Notes: generated by a model from the sequence alone, not told the origin. A stretch of 36,620 nucleotides of DNA from Acidimicrobiia bacterium (GCA_009377505.1 WHTX01000010.1:1-36620), one strand, 5' to 3'. Positions 7,019-15,202 are shown, numbered from the stretch's first letter. A program made the numbers and translations.

Positions 7019-8020
7019 TCACCACCTCCCGGCCAGCGACGCCGCCTGCTCGGCCGCCCTGGCCCGCACCTCGTCGGCGTCCACCCGGGTCGTGCGCCCC
7101 TCCGACAGCACGACCTCGCCGGCGACCACCACGTCGACCGCCCGCACGCCGGTGGCGAACACGCCGGGCTCGTCGCTCCACGTGACGATGTCGGCCTGTG
7201 CCTCGGGCACCAGCGCCCATCCCTGCTCGAGCCATGCCCAGGTGACGGTGGGCGGGGCGGTGGCGTCGTGCTCCCGCAGGCGGGCGAAGGCCAGCCGGGC
7301 CTCCTCCAGCAGGTCGGCGCCGATGCCGTCGGTACCGAGGGCCACAGGGTTGGCGAAGCGGGCGGGCCGGGCGTAGCCGACGCCGTTGTTCATGTTCGAC
7401 CGCGGGTTGTGCACGATCGTGCCCGCCAGCCCGTGGTGGTCGGGGAGGTGCACGCCGTGGGCCAGCAGCCACCGCTCATCCGCGAGGCGGGCCAGGCGCG
7501 GCCAGGTGTCGCCCTCGCCCTCGGCCACGTGCACGTGCACCCCCACGTCGAGGTCGGTGGCCAGCCCGGCGGCCGCCTCGAGCGTGTCGTCACTGCAGGT
7601 GAAGGAGGCGTGGACGCCGACCAGGCCGCGCCCGCCCGCCCGCAGGAAGCGCTCGTTCTCCGCCAGCCCCGCCTTCGCCCCGCCAGCTCCGTGCCGGTCG
7701 GTCACGCCGTATGCGCACACCACGCGCACGCCGACCTCGGCGCAGGCCTCGGCGATGACGTCGAGCGAGCCGTCGATGGCTGCGGGGGACTCGTGGTGGT
7801 CGACGATGGCGGTGCACCCCGCCTCGAGGGCTTCCACCGCGCCGAGGCGGGCCGACCAGGCGATGTCCGCGGGGGTGAGCGCCACGTCCAGCCGCCACCA
7901 CAGCAGCTCGAGGACCTCGAGGAACCCGAGCGGCGTGCGAGCCGGCCCGGGGAGCCAGCGGGCCAGGGACGAGTAGAGGTGGTGGTGGGCGCACACCAGG
8001 CCCGGGCCCTGCGCCGTCAT
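7019..8020 (-). CDS. SsnA-like aminohydrolase, short N-terminus
   Basis: A 333-residue amidohydrolase of the SsnA type (E. coli SsnA lies in the ygeX-xdhD cluster). The protein begins MTAQGPGLVCAHHHLYSSL, so the metal motif HxH is at residues 12 and 14, with further ligands in HVHVAEGE (163/165), AHGVH (189/192) and GTDGIG (Asp 232). VDHHESPAAIDGSLDVIAEA is typical of this subgroup. Relatives usually carry about 50-60 more N-terminal residues, the first half of the beta-sandwich; here that is missing, while the C-terminal half (VDVVVAGEVVLSEGR) is present. ATG 8020 overlaps the XdhD-like stop (ATGA), and the upstream frame is antisense-like, so the short form looks genuine. Confidence 0.8.
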   Translation of the reverse strand: MTAQGPGLVCAHHHLYSSLARWLPGPARTPLGFLEVLELLWWRLDVALTPADIAWSARLGAVEALEAGCTAIVDHHESPAAIDGSLDVIAEACAEVGVRVVCAYGVTDRHGAGGAKAGLAENERFLRAGGRGLVGVHASFTCSDDTLEAAAGLATDLDVGVHVHVAEGEGDTWPRLARLADERWLLAHGVHLPDHHGLAGTIVHNPRSNMNNGVGYARPARFANPVALGTDGIGADLLEEARLAFARLREHDATAPPTVTWAWLEQGWALVPEAQADIVTWSDEPGVFATGVRAVDVVVAGEVVLSEGRTTRVDADEVRARAAEQAASLAGRW

Positions 8021-10559
8021 CGGCGCATCGGCAGGCTCGTGCGCCATTCGCCGTCGAGGTCGGCCAGCGCGGCGGCGACGGCGCCGGCCGTGGGGACGAG
8101 GCCGATCTCGCCCACTCCCTTGATACCGAAAGGGCTGTTCGGCTGGGGGCACTCGACGAGGACCACCTCCATCGGCGGCACGTCCTTGGGGCGCAGGATG
8201 CCGAGGGCCTTGAGCGTCGTGTGCACGGGAAAGCCGCGCTCGTCGGCGGGCAGGTCCTCGCTCAGCGCGTAGCCGAGGCCCATGTGCACGGCCCCTTCGA
8301 CCTGGCCCTCGCACAGCGACGGGTTCACCGCCCGGCCCACGTCGTGGACGGCCAGGACCTTCTCGATCTCGCCGGTCTCCCGGTCGAGGACCACGACCTG
8401 GGCGGCGTAGCTGAACGTCGAGTGGATCACCGGGTTGGCGACCCCCGAGGACATGGGCTGGGTCCAGTCGACGCGGTACTCGCCCTCGTAGTCGACGCCC
8501 ACCCGGCAGCCGTCGGCCCGCGCCCTGGCGCAGGCGTCGGCCACCGACCCGGCGCCCATGACCGTGCCCCGGGAGCCCGTCGTCTGGCCCGCGCCCAGCT
8601 CACGGGTGGTGTCCACCACGACCCGGATGCGCCCGGGGCCCACGCCGAGCTCCTGCGCGGCCACCTGTCGGGCGACGGTGTGCACGCCCTGGCCCATCTC
8701 CGTCCAGGAGTGGCGGACCTCGACGGCGCCGTCCGGCTCGAAGCGGACGACCGCCCTGGCCACCTCCTTGGCACCGTTGCCCAGGCCGGAGTTCTTCAGC
8801 CCCAGGCCAATGCCCACCGCCTTGCCGGCGGCCACGGCGGCGGCGTAGCCCTCCCTGGCGGCGTCGAGGCACGCTTCGGCGCCGAGGCAGCCGTCGTCCA
8901 TGATCTGGCCCGGGCCCCAGACGTCGCCCGGTGCGATCACGTTGCGCTTGCGGATCTCCCAACCGCTGATGCCCACGGCGGCCGCCAGGCGGTCCATCAC
9001 GCCTTCCATGGCGAACTGGGCCTGGTTGGCGCCGAACCCGCGGAACGCGCCGCACACCGGTTGTTCGTCCGCGCCGCGATGGCCTCCACGTCGACCACGG
9101 GCACGCGGTAGGGCCCCGAAGCGTGGCCCGCGGCCCGCTCGAGCACCTTCGCCCCCACCGAGGCGTAGGCGCCTGAGTCCCCCACCATTCTCGCCCAGAG
9201 CGACGTCAGCTGGCCGTCCTCGTCGCAGGCGGCGCGGTACTCCATCCGGATGGGGTGCCGCTTGGCGTGCAGGCGGATCGACTCCTCTCGCGACAGCGTG
9301 CACTTCACCGGCCGGCCCAGGAGGAAGGCCGCCAGCGCAGTTTGGGCCTGGTTCGACAGGTCCTCCTTGCCGCCGAAGGCGCCGCCGTTGGTGACGAGCT
9401 CGACGGTGACCCCTTCGGCGGGCACGCCGAGCACCGCCGCCACCTGGTCGCGGTCGTCCCACACCCCCTGGCCGCCCGAGTACACGTGCAGGGTGCCGTC
9501 GGGGCGGGGCACGGCGAGGGTCGCCTCGGGCTCGAGGAAGGCGTGCTCGATGCGCTGGGTGCGGAACACCTCGTGCACCTGGTGCGGGCTCGCCTCCCAG
9601 GCCTGGAGGGCGTCGCCGCCGCGGGCGTAGCGGCTCACCGACAGCACGTTGGAGTCGGTGCCCCACACCGCCGGCTCGGGGTCCTCGACCGCGGCCACCG
9701 GGTCGACGATGGGGCGCAGCGGGTCGTAGCCGACGTCAACGAGGGGGGCAGCCGCCCGGGCCTGCTCGCGGGTCTCGGCGACGACGACGGCGAGCACGTC
9801 CCCGGCGTAGGACGTCCGCCCCCCAGTGGGGACGAGGACCGGCCAGTCCTTGTCGATGAGCCCGACCTTGAGGGCGCCGGGGACGTCGTCGGCGGTGAGG
9901 ACGGTGACCACGCCAGGGGCGGTCCGGGCCGCCGAGACGTCGATGCCCACGACCTCGGCCCGGGCGTGGTCGGTGAGCCGCAGCGCAGCGTGGAGCATCC
10001 CCGGTACGCGCAGGTCGTCGACGAAGTCGCGGTCCCCGAGGGCGAGGGCGGTGCCCTCGTAGCGGGCGCCCCGCGACCCGACGGCGTCGCCCGCCTCGGG
10101 CACCGGGCACACAGCGTCGCCGGCGAGGGCCTCGACTGCGTCGAGGATCTTGACGTAGCCGGTGCAGCGGCACAGGTTGGCGCCGAGGTGGCGGGCGGCC
10201 TTGTCCCGGGTGAGCGGGCCCTTGTCGAGCAGGCCCTTCACCCGCACGAGCACCCCGGGCGTGCAGAACCCGCACTGCAGCGCGCCGAACGCCTGCATGT
10301 GGGCGGCCAGGCGCTCGCGCTCGGCCTCTTCGAAGCCTTCGAGGGTCGTCACCGAACGCCCGGACACCTTCTCCATGGCCACCTGGCAGGACACGATGGC
10401 CTTGCCGTCGACCAGCACGGTGCAGCAGCCGCACTGCCCGGTGGGGGAGCAGCCGTCCTTGGGCGAGGTGACGCCGAGCTCCTCCCGAAGGGCGCTGAGG
10501 AGGTGTGGGTGCCAGCCCTGCACGTCGACCTCGGCGCCGTTCAGCTCGAACGTGGTCAC
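8017..10559 (-). pseudogene. XdhD-like fused 2Fe-2S/molybdopterin dehydrogenase, interrupted by a one-base frameshift
   Basis: About 848 codons of a xanthine dehydrogenase-type enzyme with its iron-sulfur and molybdenum subunits fused, as in E. coli XdhD. The N-terminal 2Fe-2S domain shows KDGCSPTGQCGCCTV (Cys 37-46) and ALQCGFCTPG...NLCRCTGY. The large-subunit part shows TNGGAFGGKEDLSNQAQ, GAFRGFGANQAQFAMEG, SWTEMGQGVHT and the C-terminal GIKGVGEIGLVPTAGAV. GTG 10559 has GGAGGT 6 nt upstream. Reading changes frame at 9057-9060: ARTNN should run into PVCGAFRGFG, but one C is missing. The second frame then runs cleanly to 8017. Everything else is intact, so this is either a very recent mutation or a sequencing error. 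No FAD subunit is nearby, so its electron acceptor is unknown. Confidence 0.85.
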
Positions 10560-10591
10560 GGTGACACCTCCGGCGTCGGGACGACGCCAGG

Positions 10592-11545
10592 CTAGGGCCG
10601 CGTCGGGCCGACGCCGGGCTGGGGCTCCGGCGGGACGACGCCGCGCTGGCTGGTCAGGAGCGAGTAGTGCTCGACCATGCGGTAGCGGTCGAAGTCGAAC
10701 AGCGTCCTGCGATAGCGGTCGCACAGGTCGAGGTCGCACGCCGCCACGACCACCTCGTCCCCCTCGGTCACCGCCTTGGCGACGACCTCCCCGGAGGGGG
10801 CGATGACCTGGGTCTCGGCCAGCGAGTGGACGCCTCCTTCGAGCCCGCCCTTGGCCACGCCCACCACCCACGCCCCGTTCTGGTAAGCGCCGGCCGCCAT
10901 GACCAGGTTGTTGTGGAACGACGCCAGGCGGTCCTGTCCCGGGTCGGGCGGGTAGTGGAGCGGGGTGTTGTAGCCGATGAGGATGACCTCGGCGCCCTGC
11001 AGGGCGAGCACGCGATAGGTCTCGGGCCAGCGGCGGTCGTTGCAGATGGCCAGCCCGACCACGCCGCCGAGCGCCCGGTGCGCCCGGAAGCCGTCCCCGG
11101 GTTCGAAATAGCGGCGCTCCAGGTGCTGGAAGGGCCGCCACGGCTCGTGCTGCTCGTGGCCGGGCACGTGCACCTTGCGGTACTTGGCGACCACTTCGCC
11201 GTCGGGGGCGACGAGGACCGACGTGTTGTAGTGGTGCGGCCCGTCCCGTTCGGCGTAGCCGAGGCACACGGCGACGCCCGAGCGGCGGGCCTCGTCGAAG
11301 AGCACCTTGGTGGAGGGCCCCGGCACCTCGTCGTCGTAGAACCCGGCGAGCTCGGGGTCGCCGTCCGCGAACCACCAGCGGGGGAAGAACGGCGTGAGCG
11401 CCAGCTCGGGGTAGACGACGACGTCGGCGCCGCGCCCGGCGGCCTCGGCGAGCATGGCGACGAGGCGGCCGACCACGTCGCTGCGGGGGGTGTCCCGTTC
11501 CACCGGGCCGACCTGCGCCGCGGCCACGGTCACGACCCGGCTCAC
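10592..11545 (-). CDS. Nitrilase-superfamily N-carbamoyl-D-amino acid hydrolase
   Basis: A 317-residue CN-hydrolase. The catalytic triad is visible: Glu47 in YPELALTPFF, Lys124 in AKYRKVHVPG and Cys168 in AICNDRRWPETYRV. The ICNDRRWPE block is characteristic of D-carbamoylases (D-hydantoinase partners) and sits where it does in those enzymes, so removal of a carbamoyl group as CO2 and NH3 is the likely reaction. Beta-ureidopropionase or N-carbamoylputrescine amidase activity is the alternative. GTG 11545 overlaps the stop of the last micro-ORF (GTGA), with GGAAGG just upstream. The molybdoenzyme gene starts 32 nt beyond its stop. Confidence 0.85.
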   Translation of the reverse strand: MSRVVTVAAAQVGPVERDTPRSDVVGRLVAMLAEAAGRGADVVVYPELALTPFFPRWWFADGDPELAGFYDDEVPGPSTKVLFDEARRSGVAVCLGYAERDGPHHYNTSVLVAPDGEVVAKYRKVHVPGHEQHEPWRPFQHLERRYFEPGDGFRAHRALGGVVGLAICNDRRWPETYRVLALQGAEVILIGYNTPLHYPPDPGQDRLASFHNNLVMAAGAYQNGAWVVGVAKGGLEGGVHSLAETQVIAPSGEVVAKAVTEGDEVVVAACDLDLCDRYRRTLFDFDRYRMVEHYSLLTSQRGVVPPEPQPGVGPTRP

Positions 11546-11720
11546 TGTGCCTTCCGCTCTCGGCCGCTCGGGCCGTTCGCTGCGCTCACTGTGCCTTCCG
11601 CTCTCGGCCGCTCGGGCCGTTCGCTGCGCTCACTGTGCCTTCCGCTCTCGGCCGCTCGGGCCGTTCGCTGCGCTCACTCTGCCTCCCGCTCTCGGCCGCT
11701 CGGGCCGTTCGCTCCGCTGA
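11541..11720. repeat. 44-bp tandem repeat, four units (last 48 bp)
   Basis: Units start at 11541, 11585, 11629 and 11673 on the plus strand. The first three are identical or nearly so, and the fourth is 48 bp with a few changes. On the minus strand each unit begins GTGAGC and ends with GAGCGGAAGGCACA, so every unit carries a start codon with a Shine-Dalgarno sequence for the next. It fills the whole gap between the two carbamoylase genes. Confidence 0.95.
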
Positions 11721-11725
11721 CTCAC
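11542..11725 (-). other. Chain of three overlapping micro-ORFs
   Basis: Within the tandem repeat, GTG 11725 overlaps the stop of the M20 gene and opens a 31-residue ORF (11630-11725). Its TGA overlaps GTG 11633, which opens a 15-residue ORF (11586-11633). That TGA overlaps GTG 11589, opening another 15-residue ORF (11542-11589), whose TGA overlaps GTG 11545 of the nitrilase gene. Each junction is the same 4-nt GTGA. The 44-bp period equals 48 minus 4, that is, 16 codons less the overlap. The encoded peptides are basic and near-identical (SAANGPSGRERKAQ). Confidence 0.6.
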
Positions 11726-12930
11726 TGGGCGAGCCTGACGAGCAGGTCGAGCAGGACGTTCGCGCCGTTGGCGATGTCCTCGGGGCTGGTGTGCTCGGCG
11801 GGGTTGTGCGAGATGCCGCCGGCGCTGGGCACGAACACCATGCCCGTCGGGCACACTCGGGCGAGCATCTGGGCGTCGTGGCCCGCGCCCGACGGCAGGC
11901 GCATGGTCGTGTGCCCGTGCTCGTGGGCCACGCCCTCCACGAGGTCGACCATCGCCTCGTCGAACCCCACCGGCTCGAAGCGGGCGAGCCGTCGAGCGGT
12001 GATCATGCACCCCTCGGCCAGGCCGATCTCGGCCCAGCGCTCGCCCAGCGCCTTCTCGGCGGCGGTCAGCGCGGCCTCGTCGGTGTCGCGCAGGTCCACG
12101 GTCATCACCGCCCGGGCCGCGACTACGTTGACCAGGTCGGGGTGCAGGTCCAGCCGGCCGACGGTGCCGACCCGGGGGCACAGCTCCCGCACGGCGACGG
12201 CGATGGCGGCGGCCGCGTAGCCGGCGTCGTGGCGCAGGTGCATCGGCGTCGTGCCCGCGTGGTTCGCCTGGCCGGTGATGGCGAGCTCGGTCCACGAGAT
12301 GCCCTGCACGCCCGTGACGACGCCGATGGCGGCGCCCTCGGCCTCGAGCACCGGGCCCTGCTCGATGTGCAGCTCCACGTAGGCGTGCGGGGGGCGGGCC
12401 GGGCAGGGCATCGGCCCGGCGTAGCCGATGCGGGCGAGCTCCTCGCCCACGGAGACGCCGTCCCGGTCGACCGTGGACAGGGCCTGCTCGACGGGCATGC
12501 CGCCGACGTAGACGAGGCTGCCGAGCATGTCGGGGGCGAAGCGGGCGCCCTCCTCGCCGGTGAAGGAGGCCACCGCCAGGGGGCGCGCCAGCTCGGCGCC
12601 GGAGGAGATGACGGTCTCGATGGCCTCGAGCCCGGCGAGCACCCCCAGGTTGCCGTCGTAGCGGCCGCCGGTCCGCACGGTGTCGAGGTGCGAGCCGCAC
12701 AGCACCGGTGCCTCGGTGGCGCCCGCCGGCCACGTGCCACACATGTTGCCGACGGCGTCGACGTCGACCCGTAGGCCGAGGTCGTGCATCCAGGTGACGA
12801 GCAGGTCTCGCCCCAGCTTGTCCTCGTCGGTGAGGGCGAGGCGGCACACGCCGCCGTCACCCGTGTCGCCGATCTGGCCGAGCTCGTCGAGCCGTCGCAG
12901 CAGGCGTTGGGCATCGACCTTCACCGGCAT
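11722..12930 (-). CDS. Zn-dependent M20 carbamoylase / allantoate amidohydrolase family
   Basis: A 402-residue member of the hydantoinase/carbamoylase branch of M20 peptidases, which removes carbamoyl groups from N-carbamoyl-L-amino acids or ureides. All hallmark blocks are present: CGSHLDTV (His81), YDGNLGV (Asp92), FTGEEGARF (Glu126/127), ELHIEQGPVLE (His188, Glu190), GQANHAGTTPM, SGAGHDAQ and SAGGISHNPAEHT. It leads the minus-strand operon; its stop overlaps the first micro-ORF. Together with the nitrilase-type enzyme it gives the cluster carbamoylases of both classical stereochemical types. In the urate-like scheme it would stand where YgeY does, acting on 2,3-diureidopropionate. Exact substrate is inferred. 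Confidence 0.88.
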   Translation of the reverse strand: MPVKVDAQRLLRRLDELGQIGDTGDGGVCRLALTDEDKLGRDLLVTWMHDLGLRVDVDAVGNMCGTWPAGATEAPVLCGSHLDTVRTGGRYDGNLGVLAGLEAIETVISSGAELARPLAVASFTGEEGARFAPDMLGSLVYVGGMPVEQALSTVDRDGVSVGEELARIGYAGPMPCPARPPHAYVELHIEQGPVLEAEGAAIGVVTGVQGISWTELAITGQANHAGTTPMHLRHDAGYAAAAIAVAVRELCPRVGTVGRLDLHPDLVNVVAARAVMTVDLRDTDEAALTAAEKALGERWAEIGLAEGCMITARRLARFEPVGFDEAMVDLVEGVAHEHGHTTMRLPSGAGHDAQMLARVCPTGMVFVPSAGGISHNPAEHTSPEDIANGANVLLDLLVRLAQ

Positions 12931-13067
12931 CGCCCCCCGTCGTCGAGGGCTTCGGGTGCGAGCACCGGCATGTGTGCGATGCTGCTTCCGGTCCCACAGA
13001 CTGTCAACGCCCGTCGCCGGCGGACTAGGGAGCGGCCCAGCTCACGGCGTGTGGGGGAGGCTGCCAG
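12931..13067. promoter_or_regulatory. Divergent intergenic region of the carbamoylase operon and hydantoinase
   Basis: This 137-bp spacer separates the two arms of the catabolic cluster. On the minus strand TTGACA (13007 down to 13002) is a perfect -35 box. A weak CAGCAT lies 17 nt on. The 9-bp dyad ACAGACTGT (12996-13004) overlaps the -35 box and could be an operator. On the plus strand GGGGGAGG precedes the hydantoinase GTG by 7 nt. No regulator gene is adjacent. Confidence 0.4.
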
Positions 13068-14447
13068 GTGCTGATCCGGGGGGGCACGGTGGTCGACGTC
13101 GACGGCGAGCGGGCCGCCGACGTGCGCACCGGGCCCGACGGGCGCATCGCCGAGGTCGGGCTGGCCCTGGCGGCGGGGCAGGGGGAGGAGGTGGTCGACG
13201 CCACCTCCTGGCTGGTCGTGCCCGGCGGCGTCGACGTGCACACCCACCTGCACCTGCCCCTCGGCGCCGTCGCCGCTTCGGACGACTTCGCCACCGGCAC
13301 CGCGGCTGCCGCCGTCGGGGGGACGACGACGCTGGTCGAGTACGTGACGGCCTACCGCGGCGAGCGCCCTCTCGACGCCCTGGCGGCGTGGTCGGCGCGA
13401 GCCGAGCCGGCCGCCGTCGACTACGGGTTCCACATGACCTTCACCGAGGCCGTCGGCGAGGGCGCCGTCGCCGACTGCGTGGAGCGGGGCGTCACCTCCT
13501 TCAAGCTCTACATGGCCTACCCCGACACACTCCAGGTCGGCGACGACGTCATCGTCGCCGTGCTGCGGGCGGCCGCCCGCCACGGCGGGCTGGTCACCGT
13601 GCACGCCGAGAACGGCTGGGAGATCGAGGCGTTGCGCCGCCAAGCCCTGGCCGAGGGGCGCACCGGGGTGGTCGAGCATGCCAACACCCGGCCGGCGAGG
13701 CTCGAGGCTGGCGCCGTGTCCCGCGTGGCCTCGATGGCGGAGCGGGTGGGCGCGGCGGCCTACATCGTGCACGTGTCCTCGGCGCCGGCCCTGGCCGCGG
13801 TGCGCGAGGCCCAGGAGCGGGGCGTCGCCCTCATGGCCGAGACGTGCCCCCAGTACCTGCACCTCGACGCCGGGCGGCTGGCCGGTGAGGACGGCGAGCA
13901 GTTCGTGTGCACGCCCCCGTTGCGGGACCCCTGGCACGGCGAGGAGCTGTGGCACGGCCTCGCCTCGGGCTGGGTCCACACGGTGGCCACCGACCACTGC
14001 CCCTTCACGCGCGTCGACCGGCGGCGGGGGGTGCGGGGGCGCGAGGGCGGGTGGGCCGACTTCACCGAGATCCCCGGAGGCCTCCCAGGCATCGAGACCA
14101 GGCTCGCGCTGGTCTACGAGGGGGTGCGGGCGGGCCGGATCACGGCCGGGGACTGGGTGCGGCTCTGCGCGGAGGCGCCGGCGAGGACGTTCGGGCTGTG
14201 GCCGGCCAAGGGCTCCCTGCAGGTCGGCGCCGACGCCGACGTCGTGCTGTGGGACCCGGAGCGCCGCCAGGACCTCGACGCCGCCTCGCTGCACATGCGC
14301 ACGGACCACTCGCCCTACGAAGGCACCACGGCGACGGGCTGGCCCTCGCTCGTGCTCTGCCGGGGGCGGGTCGTGGCCCGGGACGGCGCCTTCGCCGGGG
14401 AAGCAGGGTGGGGCCGCTACGTCGCCCGGCAGCCCGTGTTCCGCTAG
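13068..14447 (+). CDS. hyuA: Dihydropyrimidinase/D-hydantoinase
   Basis: A 459-residue cyclic amidohydrolase that opens hydantoin or dihydropyrimidine rings to N-carbamoyl products. Metal ligands are visible: GGVDVHTHLHLP (His58, His60), the carboxylated lysine in TSFKLYMAYP (Lys146), VHAEN (His179), VHVSSA (His235) and ATDHCPF (Asp309). GTG 13068 has GGGGGAGG 7 nt upstream, and the family's N-terminus (LIRGGTVVDVDG) begins at once. It diverges from the carbamoylase operon and would supply its substrates. In the enteric urate cluster HyuA plays the same ring-opening role. The stop codon is part of a triple CTAG (14444-14455). Allantoinase activity is a less likely alternative. Confidence 0.9.
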   Translation: MLIRGGTVVDVDGERAADVRTGPDGRIAEVGLALAAGQGEEVVDATSWLVVPGGVDVHTHLHLPLGAVAASDDFATGTAAAAVGGTTTLVEYVTAYRGERPLDALAAWSARAEPAAVDYGFHMTFTEAVGEGAVADCVERGVTSFKLYMAYPDTLQVGDDVIVAVLRAAARHGGLVTVHAENGWEIEALRRQALAEGRTGVVEHANTRPARLEAGAVSRVASMAERVGAAAYIVHVSSAPALAAVREAQERGVALMAETCPQYLHLDAGRLAGEDGEQFVCTPPLRDPWHGEELWHGLASGWVHTVATDHCPFTRVDRRRGVRGREGGWADFTEIPGGLPGIETRLALVYEGVRAGRITAGDWVRLCAEAPARTFGLWPAKGSLQVGADADVVLWDPERRQDLDAASLHMRTDHSPYEGTTATGWPSLVLCRGRVVARDGAFAGEAGWGRYVARQPVFR

Positions 14448-14555
14448 CTAGCTAGTGATGTTCCATGGAGCCAGGGCGTCATGCGTCCCCGGCCGAGGGC
14501 GGTCCGGGCGATCCGCTGGCGGCCGGGTCGCTGCATCCCCCCGGCGACGGAACCC

Positions 14556-14592
14556 CGAAGGATCTTGCACCGCCACGGTGCACAGACCTTCG
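14556..14592. repeat. Interspersed palindromic repeat, copy 1
   Basis: A 37-bp hairpin unit: outer arms CGAAGG/CCTTCG and a perfect inner stem TGCACCG-CCA-CGGTGCA. Copies 2 and 3 lie at 14638 and 21543. All are in intergenic DNA, and a REP- or MITE-like origin is likely. Confidence 0.8.
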
Positions 14593-14637
14593 CGGCGCTC
14601 ACGGCGAAAAGCCCGACCCGGTGATCCCCGAGGACCG

Positions 14638-14674
14638 CGAAGGATCCTGCACCGCCACGGTGCACGAACCTTCG
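14638..14674. repeat. Interspersed palindromic repeat, copy 2
   Basis: Same 37-bp hairpin as copy 1, 82 bp downstream in the same orientation. The outer arms are CGAAGG/CCTTCG, the inner stem is perfect, and the flanking bases extend the pairing as CGCGAAGG/CCTTCGCG. Similarity to copy 3 continues for about 20 bp to the right (GGTCA..., CTGGCGCC). Confidence 0.8.
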
Positions 14675-14747
14675 CGCCGGTCACGATCTGGCGCCGCCTC
14701 GGCCGAACGCGCCGCCCGGCGGTGCGAACAGCCCGCCCCGACGCTCG

Positions 14748-14757
14748 GGAACGTTCC
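14748..14757. promoter_or_regulatory. GGAACGTTCC dyad upstream of the rhodanese gene
   Basis: A perfect 10-bp palindrome, followed at once by a second GGGAAC. It lies 55 bp before the rhodanese ATG. It could be an operator or an ECF-sigma -35 region (GGAAC), but no matching -10 is clear. Confidence 0.25.
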
Positions 14758-14812
14758 GGGAACACCTCGCGGCGCACGGTGGCGCTACATCCAACGAAAG
14801 AGGAGCAATGTG

Positions 14813-15202
14813 ATGGCCAGTGTCATGGAGATGGTGGCGGCTGCGAAGGCCGGGATCGAGAACCTCACCCCGGCCGAGGTGGCTGGCGAGATCGGCCGCG
14901 GCGACGTGCTGGTGGTCGACCTGCGCGAGCCGGGCGAGACCGCGGCAGGGGTCCTGCCCGGTGCCGTGCTGGCCCCCCGGGGGATGCTCGAGTTCCACGC
15001 CGACCCGGCGACCCCCTACCACCTGGACGGGTTCGACCCCGGCCGGCGAGTGATCGTGTACTGCGCGTCCGGCTCGCGGTCCGCCCTGGGGGCCAAGAGC
15101 CTCCAGGACCTCGGGTACCACGACGTGGCCCACCTCGAGGGCGGGTTCAAGGCCTGGTCGGAACAGGGGCACCCGGTGGGCGTCCGCCCGGTCGGCGACT
15201 GA
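14813..15202 (+). CDS. Rhodanese-domain sulfurtransferase
   Basis: A 129-residue single-domain rhodanese. The fold runs from about residue 18 (LTPAEVAGEI) to the end. DVLVVDLREPGE is the usual first motif, and VIVYCASGSRSALGA carries the active-site Cys84 and its six-residue loop. Such proteins carry sulfane sulfur from thiosulfate or persulfides to acceptors. ATG 14813 lies 7 nt after AGGAG. A one-codon ORF (ATG TGA at 14808-14813) overlaps it, which may be accidental. The next gene is 87 bp away. Possible roles are sulfur relay to molybdenum enzymes or cyanide/persulfide detoxification; sequence does not choose. Confidence 0.88.
   Translation: MASVMEMVAAAKAGIENLTPAEVAGEIGRGDVLVVDLREPGETAAGVLPGAVLAPRGMLEFHADPATPYHLDGFDPGRRVIVYCASGSRSALGAKSLQDLGYHDVAHLEGGFKAWSEQGHPVGVRPVGD

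Larger units (their letters stand above)
14448..14812. other. 365-bp intergenic stretch with two palindromic repeats
   Basis: Between the hydantoinase and rhodanese genes I see no convincing coding frame. It opens with two extra CTAG tetramers directly after the stop. It contains repeat copies at 14556-14592 and 14638-14674, a GGAACGTTCC dyad at 14748-14757, and AGGAG at 14801-14805 before the rhodanese start. Open frames crossing it have no start-site support. Confidence 0.6.

Noticed and set aside
6018-7472. Long open frame upstream of the ammonia-lyase
   Set aside because: It is an antisense-like Arg/Gly-rich shadow of the LLM and aminohydrolase genes; PLP-enzyme homology begins just after GTG 6017.
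11541-11720. CRISPR-like array in the 44-bp repeats
   Set aside because: The units are head to tail with no unique spacers, no cas genes are near, and the repeats obey a coding-overlap rule.
14556-14674. Hairpins at 14556 and 14638 as plain terminators of the hydantoinase gene
   Set aside because: They lie more than 100 bp past the stop, have no U-run, and recur near-identically at 21543, so a repeat family explains them better.
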